64,000 bases of DNA. Origin: Burkholderiaceae bacterium (GTDB taxonomy: Bacteria > Pseudomonadota > Gammaproteobacteria > Burkholderiales > Burkholderiaceae_C). A program made the position numbers and the translations under genes. The notes under the pieces are model-generated. The model saw only the letters and a program-made list of their open reading frames with translations. It made no database searches and had not been told where the DNA came from. This document shows positions 1 to 7,728 of this stretch, one piece after another. Position 1 is the first letter of the stretch; the number at the start of each line of letters is the position of its first letter. The DNA is taken from the NCBI GenBank assembly GCA_018780645.1, contig JADMJJ010000010.1:1-64000 (forward strand). Reading direction: 5' to 3'.

Positions 1-584
1 GAAATCAGGTTCAGCGTGTTGAACAGAAAGTGCGGCTGGATCTGCTCGGCCAGGCGATTCAGCTGCGCCTCGGCCAGCTCGGCGCGCAGCCGGGCCAGCT
101 CGTGCTGGCGGCGCTGCGCTTCGATGTACAGGTGCAGACCGTGGCAGAAGGCGACAAAGGTGCCGTACGAGACCAGGTCCTTGCCCGTCTCGTAGGCCAG
201 TATCTGCAGCACCGAGCCCGGCTCGTAGACCACCGGAGTGAGCGCGTAGACCGCCCAGCGCAGGGTGAACATGCCGCCGACGTGGACCGCCACATAGGCC
301 AGTGCCCCCAGCAGGTGCAGGCCGACCCGGGCTGCCAGGCTGGGGTGCTGCAGCACCCGCAGATGCCAGCGGTAGATGGCCACGCCGAGCGGGCCGATTG
401 TCACGACCGAGCTGAACTCCCACAGGAACGGCTCCCAGGGATGGCGGCCGCCGGCGGCCAGGTAATGCTGCAGCTCGGCCAGGCTGAGCAGCAGGGCGAT
501 CGTCAGCAGCAGGCCGGCATAGGCCCACCACAGGCGGCGCTGCAGGGCCTCGGATGAAACGGCAGGAGTGACGGTGACGGACAT
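1..584 (-). CDS. LytS-type sensor histidine kinase, N-terminal part (runs off left edge)
   Basis: The reading frame opens with ATG (MSVTVTPAVSS) and stays open to base 1, so the C-terminal ATPase half is outside the window. About 160 residues of hydrophobic segments suggest four membrane helices. They are followed by a charged linker and the start of the His_kinase (PF06580) box, with the phosphoacceptor in AEQIQPHFLFNTLNLIS. This is the same family as the kinases at 3.3-4.4 and 34.3-35.4 kb. A response-regulator partner, if present, should lie left of the window. It is transcribed away from the PanE-like gene, with a 62-bp divergent promoter gap. The family call is secure; the signal sensed is unknown. 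Confidence 0.85.
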   Translation of the reverse strand, partial: MSVTVTPAVSSEALQRRLWWAYAGLLLTIALLLSLAELQHYLAAGGRHPWEPFLWEFSSVVTIGPLGVAIYRWHLRVLQHPSLAARVGLHLLGALAYVAVHVGGMFTLRWAVYALTPVVYEPGSVLQILAYETGKDLVSYGTFVAFCHGLHLYIEAQRRQHELARLRAELAEAQLNRLAEQIQPHFLFNTLNLI

Positions 585-646
585 GAGCGAACGGTAGCAT
601 CGCCCGCAGCGATACTTGGAACATCCTGTCTCAACACCCCCTCATC

Positions 647-1630
647 ATGAAGATCTGCATCGTCGGCGCCGGCGCCATCGGCGGCTGGTTCGCCGCCCAG
701 CTGGGCCACCACGTCGCCTCGGAAGTCCAGCTCTCGGCCCTGGCCCGCGGCGCCACCCTGGCCGCGCTGCGCGAACATGGCCTGCGTATGGACTCCAACG
801 GCGAACGCATCACCGTACCCGTCACCGCCAGCGACCGGCCCGAAGAGCTGGGCCCGCAGGACCTGATCGTCGTCGCCGTCAAGGGCCCGGCCCTGGCCGC
901 CGTGGCGCCCGCCGTCAAGGCCATGCTGGCGCCGCACACCCGGGTGCTGGTGGCGATGAATGGCGTGCCCTGGTGGTTCTTCGACGGTCTGGGCGGGCCC
1001 TGCGAGGGCCTGCACCTGGAGTCGGTCGATCCGGGCGGTGTGGTGGCCGCGGCGATCCCCAGCCACCAGGTGATAGGCTGCGTCGTCCATGCCGCCTGCG
1101 CCGTGCCCGAGCCGGGCCTGGTCCGGCATGTGATGGGCATGGGCCTGATCATCGGTGCACCCGAGGGCGGCCGACCCGAGCACATCGAGCGACTGGCCGC
1201 GCTGCTGACGCGCGCCGGCTTCAATGCCACCGTATCCGAACGCATCCAGAAAGACATCTGGTTCAAGCTCTGGGGCAATATGACGATGAACCCGATCTCG
1301 GCGTTGACCGGTGCCACCTGCGACCGCATCCTCGACGATGAGCTGGTGCGCGGCTTCGTCAGCGCGGTGATGCTGGAGGCCGCCGCGATCGGCGCGCATA
1401 TCGGCTGCCCGGTCGATCAGACGCCGGAGCAACGCCACGAGATGACGCGCAAGCTGGGCGCCTTCAAGACCTCGATGCTGCAGGATGCCGAGGCCGGCCG
1501 GCCACTGGAGCTGGCAGGGCTGGTTGGCTCGGTACGCGAGATCGGCCGGCACATCGGCCTGTCCACGCCGCACACCGATGCCATGCTGGGCCTGACGCGG
1601 TTGATGGCGCAGACGCGAGGTCTGGTCTGA
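647..1630 (+). CDS. 2-dehydropantoate 2-reductase family (ApbA/PanE) oxidoreductase
   Basis: This 327-aa protein has the family's usual length. The N-terminal NADP-binding Rossmann motif GAGAIG lies at residues 7-12, with VAVKG near 79 and AMNG near 105. The catalytic-lysine motif KLWGNMTMNP starts at K207, with the expected asparagines at 211 and 215. True PanE reduces ketopantoate to pantoate for pantothenate and CoA synthesis. Paralogues with this fold act on other 2-keto acids, and no other pantothenate gene is nearby, so I do not assign panE. The ATG has no strong Shine-Dalgarno sequence but starts exactly at the Rossmann strand. Confidence 0.88.
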   Translation: MKICIVGAGAIGGWFAAQLGHHVASEVQLSALARGATLAALREHGLRMDSNGERITVPVTASDRPEELGPQDLIVVAVKGPALAAVAPAVKAMLAPHTRVLVAMNGVPWWFFDGLGGPCEGLHLESVDPGGVVAAAIPSHQVIGCVVHAACAVPEPGLVRHVMGMGLIIGAPEGGRPEHIERLAALLTRAGFNATVSERIQKDIWFKLWGNMTMNPISALTGATCDRILDDELVRGFVSAVMLEAAAIGAHIGCPVDQTPEQRHEMTRKLGAFKTSMLQDAEAGRPLELAGLVGSVREIGRHIGLSTPHTDAMLGLTRLMAQTRGLV

Positions 1631-1719
1631 CCGCCGGGACCCCGGCCGGCGCCGGCCAGCAAAGGCGTCCGGCCCGGAAGCTGGCACCCTCGCCGCAGGC
1701 CCTTCTTGAGCTTGGCGCG

Positions 1720-1974
1720 ATGGCAAACCTCGGGCCGAAGTCGGCCGCCGTCCTCGCGGCGGCCGGGGTCAGGTCAGCCGAACACCTCGCGGCGCTGGGG
1801 TCTGTTGCGGCCTACTCCATGGCCAAACGGTCGGGGGCCCGGGTCAGCCTCAACCTGCTTTGGGCCATCGAGGCGGCGCTTTGCGGCGAGTCGTGGCAAA
1901 CCATCGCTCGCGAGCACCGAACCAGTCTCTTGCTGGCGTTGGAGTCACACGAAAAGGCGATCGCTGCGACCTGA
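1720..1974 (+). CDS. TfoX C-terminal-domain protein (stand-alone)
   Basis: The 84-aa product begins at MANLGPKSAAVLAAAG and continues through LGSVAAYSMAKRSG and LNLLWAIEAALCGESW, which matches the helical TfoX/Sxy C-terminal domain. The N-terminal TfoX domain of full-length competence regulators is absent. Stand-alone C-domain proteins are common in proteobacteria and have no settled function. The frame is open upstream of the ATG with no clear Shine-Dalgarno sequence, so a non-ATG start a few codons earlier is possible. It lies 89 bp after the PanE-like gene on the same strand. Confidence 0.75.
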   Translation: MANLGPKSAAVLAAAGVRSAEHLAALGSVAAYSMAKRSGARVSLNLLWAIEAALCGESWQTIAREHRTSLLLALESHEKAIAAT

Positions 1975-1990
1975 GGCCCGGAGGAGCCGC

Positions 1991-2638
1991 CTAGCTCCGC
2001 CCCAGCGCCGCCTGCAGTTCCGCAAAGAACTGGCCGACATGCAGGCCGTCCATCAGCGCATGGTGCACATCGACGGCTACCGGCATCCATGTGCGATCCC
2101 CCTCGCGGGCAAAGGCGCCGAAGGCCAGCTTGGGCACCGAGTCGATGCCGTCCATTGGCCGGGCGTGGCTGAAGCTGGTGAAGCTGAGCCAGGGGATGGT
2201 GGTCATGTGGATCAGGGCCAGGTTTTCGGGCGTATCGCCCAGCTCGGGCTGATCGGGCCGCTTGGCGGCTTCGAGCACCGGCCTGGCCAGCTCGACGAAG
2301 CGGGCGAAGTCGGGGTCGTAGGTCAGCTGGGTGAAGCCCAGGGTCTGATCTTCGCGCAGCACCGCGGCGCCGGCGTGGACCACCTCATGCACCTGCACCC
2401 GCAGGCCTTCCGGGCCCGCCACCAGCCGGTAGCGAAAGGCCTCGACCGCGTGTACGGCGCGCAGCGCCGCATGGTGGTAGGCCAGAAATGGCGTAACACC
2501 AGGCAGCTGCCGCACGCGCTCCAGCATCGGCCCCACCTCGACGCGCCCGCACAGGCTGAAGAAGGGGTTGCCGAGGCGGCGGAAGTGTTCGAATGTGTTG
2601 CGCCGCGGCCAGCGCTCAAGGTCCAGATAGTGAGGCAT
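1991..2638 (-). CDS. Chloramphenicol acetyltransferase-like acyltransferase
   Basis: The 215-aa protein has the length of a classical type-A CAT subunit. The N-terminus PHYLDLERWPRRNTFEHFR follows the family pattern of a short beta strand then W-R-x-x-F. The catalytic HHxxxDG motif appears near residue 190 as HHALMDGLHVGQFF. CAT trimers acetylate chloramphenicol with acetyl-CoA, but many chromosomal homologues have no proven resistance role, so the substrate is open. A TTG start at 2656 would overlap the nnrU stop by 8 bp; I prefer the ATG at 2638 because it matches family N-termini. It is probably co-transcribed with nnrU. Confidence 0.82.
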   Translation of the reverse strand: MPHYLDLERWPRRNTFEHFRRLGNPFFSLCGRVEVGPMLERVRQLPGVTPFLAYHHAALRAVHAVEAFRYRLVAGPEGLRVQVHEVVHAGAAVLREDQTLGFTQLTYDPDFARFVELARPVLEAAKRPDQPELGDTPENLALIHMTTIPWLSFTSFSHARPMDGIDSVPKLAFGAFAREGDRTWMPVAVDVHHALMDGLHVGQFFAELQAALGRS

Positions 2639-2648
2639 GGTTTTGGAT

Positions 2649-3227
2649 TCAAGCAAAGGGTCGGACCCCGATCAGCACCGCATGAGCCCAGAAGGCAAAC
2701 AGCGCCCACACCGCCACGCCGGCCACCACGGCCAGCGCCGTACTGGCGGCGGTGCCGGCCGCGGGCGCCGGTGCACCGGCTCGGTCGCGTTGGCGGCAGG
2801 CGCGGAAGTCCAGCACCGCCCAGAGCAGGAAGGCGCCGAACAGCAGCAGATCGGCCAGCGTGTTGTTGGCCAGCAGATGGGCCAGGGCCCAGACCTTGAC
2901 GCCCAAGAGCATCGGGTGGCGCAGCCTGGCCTTGATGTGATTGCGCGGCAGTTGCGAGGCGGCCACCAGAACGAAGGCGATCAAGGTCAACAGCGCTGCC
3001 AGATGGCTCATGCCGCGCGGCGTGGCCCACAGCACCACCGGTTCCAGGCGCGCCTGCCCATAGCCCCAGATGATCAAACCGAAGCCGGCCAGCGACAACA
3101 GGCTGTAGGCACCTTTCCAGGCCGATTCGCCGATCCGCGCGCGCTGGGCGCTGCGCCAGTCGTCGGCAAATATGCGCACCGAATGCACGCCCAGGAACAG
3201 CAGCAGTCCCAACACCAGATATGCCAT
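2649..3227 (-). CDS. nnrU: NnrU family membrane protein
   Basis: The 192-aa hydrophobic protein begins AYLVLGLLLFLGVHS and has six or so predicted membrane helices. It contains the family-typical R-I-x-x-x-x-W-R region, the ATPRGMSHLAALLTLIAFVL segment and RHPMLLGVKVWALAHLLANN. NnrU proteins are inner-membrane proteins first linked to nitrite/nitric-oxide reduction regulons. They resemble the isoprenylcysteine methyltransferase fold, and their reaction is unknown. The ATG has an upstream AAGGAAGAGA purine tract. The frame is open far upstream, but that extension crosses the divergent kinase gene and is not credible. Confidence 0.85.
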   Translation of the reverse strand: MAYLVLGLLLFLGVHSVRIFADDWRSAQRARIGESAWKGAYSLLSLAGFGLIIWGYGQARLEPVVLWATPRGMSHLAALLTLIAFVLVAASQLPRNHIKARLRHPMLLGVKVWALAHLLANNTLADLLLFGAFLLWAVLDFRACRQRDRAGAPAPAAGTAASTALAVVAGVAVWALFAFWAHAVLIGVRPFA

Positions 3228-3299
3228 GGTCTCTCTTCCTTGCTTGTTGATGAATCGCGGCCACCGTTGACGCACAAATTCCGGCGCTTGGCGACCAAG

Positions 3300-4373
3300 G
3301 TGCGGGCACCGCGGGACGCCAAACGCTACATTGCAGCACGAACTCGTCGCCAGCTCCAACACCGCCTTGATTGCCTTCCCCCCCAACCGCTGCTGCGCGC
3401 CTGGCCTGTCGTCGTCCAGGCGCTCTTGTTCTGGGCCTTTGCCGCAGCGCTGCTGGCCTCGGCGATGCCGGGCCTGGGCAGCTTCGGCAGGCTGCTGATG
3501 ATCAGCGAATGCGTGGGCTTGAGCATGCTGGCCGGCGCGGCGCTGCTGGGCTTCTGGATGAAGGCGCACCATTTTGGCGGCCGCTGGCGCTTGCCCCTGG
3601 CCTGGCTGGCCGCGCTGCCGCTGGGCTACACGCTGGGCCACGGTTTGGCCTTCCTGCTGCTCGGCGAGCCCGTGTTCCAGTTCGGCCAAGTACAGGACCG
3701 TATGGTGCCCATCCTGTTCACCGCCCTGACCGCCGCCCTGGGCCTGCTCTACTTCGCCACCCGCGACCGGCTGGCCGGTGAGCAGGCGGTCGCGGCCCGG
3801 GCCGAGTTGCGCCTGCTGCGCGCCCAGCTGGAGCCGCATATGTTGTTCAACACCTTGGCCAATCTGCGCGCGCTGATCGACGAGGAGGGCCAAGGCCCGC
3901 AGGCGCTGGCGATGCTTGACCAGCTGATCGCCTATCTGCGCGGCGTACTCGCCGCCTCGCGGGCCGAGACCTGCAGCCTGCGTGCCGAGTTCGCCCAGCT
4001 GCGCGCCTATCTGGAGATCATGCGCTTTCGGATGGGCCCACGGCTGAGCTACGAGCTGGACCTGCCCGAGGCGTTGCAAGACTTGACCCTGCCGCCCATG
4101 CTGCTGCAGCCGCTGGTCGAGAACGCCATCCGTCATGGCATCGAGCCCAGCGTCGGTCCGGGCCGCATCGAGGCGCGCGTGCGGCGCACCGCCGCCGGCC
4201 TGGAGATCGTCATCAGCGACACCGGCCCGGGGCTGGACCCGGCGTTACCGGGCGGTTACGGCTTGCAGCATGTGCGCCAACGTCTGCTCGCCTGCTATGG
4301 GCCCGCAGCCGGGCTGAGCTTGATGAATGGGCCCGGCGGCGGGCTAGTGGTGACGGCCAAGGTGCCGATGTGA
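3300..4373 (+). CDS. LytS-type sensor histidine kinase
   Basis: The 357-aa protein has four hydrophobic segments in its first ~150 residues, then the His_kinase box (RAQLEPHMLFNTLANLRALID) and a HATPase_c domain with N-box ENAIRHGIEP and G1-box DTGPGLDP. The product should autophosphorylate the box histidine and pass phosphate to the LytTR regulator encoded immediately downstream; the genes overlap by 4 bp (GTGA). The start is uncertain. The only upstream near-consensus start is GTG at 3300 with an AAGG just before it, and the first in-frame ATG (about 3464) would cut into the first membrane helix. Confidence 0.85.
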   Translation: MRAPRDAKRYIAARTRRQLQHRLDCLPPQPLLRAWPVVVQALLFWAFAAALLASAMPGLGSFGRLLMISECVGLSMLAGAALLGFWMKAHHFGGRWRLPLAWLAALPLGYTLGHGLAFLLLGEPVFQFGQVQDRMVPILFTALTAALGLLYFATRDRLAGEQAVAARAELRLLRAQLEPHMLFNTLANLRALIDEEGQGPQALAMLDQLIAYLRGVLAASRAETCSLRAEFAQLRAYLEIMRFRMGPRLSYELDLPEALQDLTLPPMLLQPLVENAIRHGIEPSVGPGRIEARVRRTAAGLEIVISDTGPGLDPALPGGYGLQHVRQRLLACYGPAAGLSLMNGPGGGLVVTAKVPM

Positions 4374-5164
4374 GCGCGCCCCGTGCACTGATCGCAGAAG
4401 ACGAACCGGCCCTGGCCCGCACCTTGAGCCGCCTGCTGGGCCAGGCCTGGCCCGAGCTGCAGATCGTCGCCCTGGCCGAGGACGGCCTCGCCGCCACCGA
4501 GCTGGCCCTGCAGCTGCTGCCCGATGTGGTGTTTCTGGACATCAAGATGCCCGGCCGCTCCGGCCTGGATGTGGCGGCCGGCATTGCCGACGACTGGCCC
4601 GAGGAGAGGGCGCTGCCGCTGATCGTCTTCGTCACCGCCCACGACGAGTTCGCCCTGACTGCCTTCGAGCATGCGGCGCTGGACTATGTGCTGAAGCCGG
4701 TCAGTGCCGAGCGCCTGCAGTGCACCGTGCAGCGCCTGCAGCAGGGCCTGGCCGGCCGCGCGGCACCGGCCGGGGCTGAGCAGGCCGCCCTGGTCCAACG
4801 CATGCAGGGCCTGGCGCCCGAGGCCGAACCCCTGCCGCGCATCAAGGTCATACGCGCGGGCGTCGGCAACGTCGTGCGCATGATCCAGGTGGCCGAGGTG
4901 ATCTGCTTCGAGGCCACCGACAAGTATGTGAACATCGTCACCGCCGGCGGCGAGGCGCTGGTGCGCATCAGCCTGCGCGAGATGATGACCCGCCTGGATG
5001 GCGCCGAGGACTTCATCCAGGTGCACCGCAGCGTGATGGTCAACAGCGCCAGGATTCTGAGCGCCACGCGCGACGAGATCGGCCACTACCACCTGCAGCT
5101 GCAGGGCCTGGCGCGGCCGATCAAGGTCAGCCGCGCCTTCGGCCATCTGTTCCGGCCGATGTGA
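4370..5164 (+). CDS. LytTR-family response regulator
   Basis: The 264-aa protein has a receiver domain at the N-terminus (acid pocket AEDE, phosphoacceptor Asp in FLDIKMPG near residue 57, Lys in LKPV near 107). A linker of about 30 residues leads to a C-terminal LytTR DNA-binding domain (VAEVICFEATDKYVNIVT ... IQVHRSVMVN). It starts with GTG overlapping the kinase stop by 4 bp, so translation is coupled. The pair forms a complete two-component system. Its targets are unknown; the convergent neighbour is an exported hydrolase. Confidence 0.92.
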   Translation: MSAPRALIAEDEPALARTLSRLLGQAWPELQIVALAEDGLAATELALQLLPDVVFLDIKMPGRSGLDVAAGIADDWPEERALPLIVFVTAHDEFALTAFEHAALDYVLKPVSAERLQCTVQRLQQGLAGRAAPAGAEQAALVQRMQGLAPEAEPLPRIKVIRAGVGNVVRMIQVAEVICFEATDKYVNIVTAGGEALVRISLREMMTRLDGAEDFIQVHRSVMVNSARILSATRDEIGHYHLQLQGLARPIKVSRAFGHLFRPM

Positions 5165-6328
5165 TCAACGCGCGAGGAACTCGGCGATCGCCGATGCCGC
5201 CACCACCATGCCGGCGCCCAGTGCGTCGGCATGGCCGCCGGGCAGGTCCAGCTCACGGAACTCGGCCGGCGTGCCCTGGGCCTGCAAGGTCGCCACCGCG
5301 CGCCTGGACAGGGCCGGCGGGAAGATCAGGTCCGAGCTGATGGCCAGGAACAGCGAGCGGGCTTTGATGCGGGCCGGCTGCACAGTTGGCAGCTGGAGGG
5401 CCTTCAGGGTGTAGAGCCACATATTCGCGTCCATGCCCTTGGCCCGGGCCTCGCCGATCTTCGCCAGGGTGGCGTCAATGGCGTAGGGCTGCTCGAGCGA
5501 CGCGGCCGGATTCATCGCCGCATCGGCCCAGCGCAGGCCAAAGGCCTTGTCGGCCCAGGCATAGCTCAGCGCATCGAACGTAACCTGGCGCATGGCCTGG
5601 GCCAGGCCGGCCTGCGGCTCGGCCTTGCCGTAGTAGTCACCGCCGGCCCAGTTGGGGTCGGCCTTGACGGCCGCACCCCAGGTGCTCATCTTGGCAATCG
5701 CATAGGCGGGGCTGTCGACCCCGGGCCCGACGATGGACAGCAGGCGCTGCACACGCTCCGGGTAGGCCGAGGCCCATTCCACCGAAGCCCAGGCCCCGGC
5801 CGAAGCCCCGATCACCGCGTGGATCTTGGTGATGCCCAGCGAGTCGAGCAGCGCCCGCTGCACCTCGACGTTGTCTCGTGTGGCCAGCACCGGAAAGCGC
5901 GGGCCATAGGGCTTGCCGGTGTCGGGGTCCAGGGTCGCCGGGCCGGTGGTCACCACCGTCGGGGACCTGCTGTTCGGATTGGCCAGCGTGTCGGTGGCGA
6001 TGACGAAGAAGCGGTCGGTGTCTATGGCCTTGCCGGCGCCGATCAGCGCATCCCAGTAGCCCGGCGCGGCATCGCTGGCAGCGTACCTGCCGGCGGCGTG
6101 CGAGGTGCCGGTGATGTGGTGGTTGATCAGGATGACGTTGTCGCGTGTGGCATTCAAGCGGCCATAGGTCTCGAAGCCTATGCGCAACTGCTTGATGGTC
6201 TGGCCGTTGACGGTCTGGTAGCCGGCCAGGTCGAAGGGCTGCTTGTGCACCGGGCCGTCATAGGCCCGGGCCAGAGGGGACGAAAGGGCTGCGCAGAGCA
6301 GGGTCAGGCGGAGCAGGCTGGGTGTCAT
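5165..6328 (-). CDS. Exported alpha/beta hydrolase of the MetX (homoserine O-acetyltransferase-like) family
   Basis: The 387-aa protein starts at an ATG with a good AAGGAAT Shine-Dalgarno site. A signal peptide (LLRLTLLCAALSSPLARA) is followed by a MetX-like alpha/beta fold: LRIGFETYGRL, INHHITGTSHAAG, nucleophile elbow GASAGAWASVEW, acidic residue in AISSDLIFPP and histidine in PGGHADAL. True MetX is cytoplasmic and carries a GGSMGG elbow. The signal peptide and altered elbow argue for a periplasmic esterase or acyltransferase rather than methionine synthesis. It ends 1 bp after the LytTR gene on the opposite strand. Confidence 0.85.
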   Translation of the reverse strand: MTPSLLRLTLLCAALSSPLARAYDGPVHKQPFDLAGYQTVNGQTIKQLRIGFETYGRLNATRDNVILINHHITGTSHAAGRYAASDAAPGYWDALIGAGKAIDTDRFFVIATDTLANPNSRSPTVVTTGPATLDPDTGKPYGPRFPVLATRDNVEVQRALLDSLGITKIHAVIGASAGAWASVEWASAYPERVQRLLSIVGPGVDSPAYAIAKMSTWGAAVKADPNWAGGDYYGKAEPQAGLAQAMRQVTFDALSYAWADKAFGLRWADAAMNPAASLEQPYAIDATLAKIGEARAKGMDANMWLYTLKALQLPTVQPARIKARSLFLAISSDLIFPPALSRRAVATLQAQGTPAEFRELDLPGGHADALGAGMVVAASAIAEFLAR

Positions 6329-6501
6329 GGGATTCCTTGACGGATGAGAAGAGACACGCACTGTTGCCGCCGGGTGCGCCTCACGCATTCGCCTTGTCGG
6401 CCAACGGTCGCGCAGCGACCGTCAGCGGTCACCGGCGATGACCGAGCGGCGCCGACACGCTATATTTCGCCGATATATCAACACCCTGTTGGAGTGCAAA
6501 G

Positions 6502-7728
6502 ATGACAGTTGGCGTCGGCGGCAAGACCGCGGAACAGGCCCTGGCGGGCCTGGAGAACATGATGGCCGGGGCCACGCCGATAGGCCTGGACGAGCACCGC
6601 CAGCGAATCGCCCGGGCCCAGGCGCGGATGCGCGAACTGGGCTGGTCAGCGGTCTACGCCCATGCCGGCACGAATATGACGTACTTCTCGGGCACCGTCT
6701 GGCACCCCAGCGAACGCATGGTCGGCGTCATCGTCCCGGCCGAGGGCGAGTTGGAATACATCGCCCCGGCCTTCGAGGAGGGCACCCTGCGCGACTACAT
6801 GGGGGTGCCCGGCAGGGTCAATACCTGGCACGAGCATGAAAGCCCCTATGCGCTGGCGCATCGGACCCTGGCCCGCATGGGCATCACACCCCAGGGAGGC
6901 GCCAAGCCGGTGGTGGGCCTCAGCGAGGACTGTCCCTTCTTCACCACGGATGGCCTGGCCCAGGCCGGCGAGGCCTATCAGTGGATGAACGCCAAGCCGG
7001 TGACGGCCGGCTGCCGGATGCTCAAGTCGGCCAACGAGATCGCGCTGATGCAGCGCGCCCACGACATGACGATGGCCGTGCACCAGGCCGCGGCCAGCAT
7101 GCTCAGGGCCGGCATCTCGACCCTGGAGGTCGAGGCCTTCATCGCCGAGGCACACCGCCGGGTCGGCGCCCGCGGCTCGTACTTCTGCATCGTGCTGTTC
7201 GGTGCCGCGACCGCCTTCCCCCATGGCGTGAAGGAGCCGCAGCTGTTGGAAGACGGCGATATGGTCTTGATCGACACGGGCTGCCTGGTGCACGGCTATA
7301 TGTCGGACATCACGCGCAGCTATGTGTTCGGCACGCCCAGCGAGCACCAGCGCCGCATCTGGGATCTGGAAAAGGCCGCCCAGGCCGCCGCCTTCGAGGC
7401 CGCCCGGCTGGGCGCGCCCTGCAAGGAGGTGGACCGCGCCGCCCGCCGCGTGCTCGCCGCCGGCGGCCTGAGCGGCGGCTACGATCTGCCCGGCCTGCCC
7501 CACCGCACCGGCCATGGCTGCGGCCTGGACATCCACGAATGGCCCTACCTGGTGGACAGCGACGACACGCCGCTGCAGGCCGGCATGTGCTTCAGCAACG
7601 AGCCGATGATCTGCATGCCCGGCGAGTTCGGCATACGCCACGAGGACCATGTGTTCATGACGGCCGAGGGGCCGCGCTGGTTCAGCCAGCCGGCGCGGTC
7701 GGTGGATGATCCGTTTGGCTTGAGCTGA
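6502..7728 (+). CDS. M24-family metallopeptidase (Xaa-Pro dipeptidase/creatinase type)
   Basis: The 408-aa protein has an N-terminal creatinase-like domain (residues ~30-165) and a C-terminal pita-bread catalytic domain. All five metal ligands can be read: D258 and D269 (LIDTGCLVHGYMSDITRSY), H338 (HRTGHGCGLDIHEW), E367 (FSNEPMI) and E381 (IRHEDHVF). It should be a cytosolic dinuclear-metal enzyme cleaving Xaa-Pro dipeptides, or a related C-N hydrolase. GGAG sits 8 bp before the ATG. It shares a 173-bp divergent promoter region with the MetX-like gene, containing AT-rich TATAT/GATATA stretches. Confidence 0.9.
   Translation: MTVGVGGKTAEQALAGLENMMAGATPIGLDEHRQRIARAQARMRELGWSAVYAHAGTNMTYFSGTVWHPSERMVGVIVPAEGELEYIAPAFEEGTLRDYMGVPGRVNTWHEHESPYALAHRTLARMGITPQGGAKPVVGLSEDCPFFTTDGLAQAGEAYQWMNAKPVTAGCRMLKSANEIALMQRAHDMTMAVHQAAASMLRAGISTLEVEAFIAEAHRRVGARGSYFCIVLFGAATAFPHGVKEPQLLEDGDMVLIDTGCLVHGYMSDITRSYVFGTPSEHQRRIWDLEKAAQAAAFEAARLGAPCKEVDRAARRVLAAGGLSGGYDLPGLPHRTGHGCGLDIHEWPYLVDSDDTPLQAGMCFSNEPMICMPGEFGIRHEDHVFMTAEGPRWFSQPARSVDDPFGLS

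Noticed and set aside
2637-3299. Long upstream extension of the LytS kinase frame
   Set aside because: It covers nnrU on the opposite strand and reads as Gln/His/Arg-rich nonsense typical of antisense frames in high-GC DNA.
6406-6420. GGTCGC-GCA-GCGACC palindrome before the M24 peptidase
   Set aside because: Short, GC-rich and far (about 80 bp) from the start; symmetry of this size is expected by chance in such sequence and there is no local regulator.
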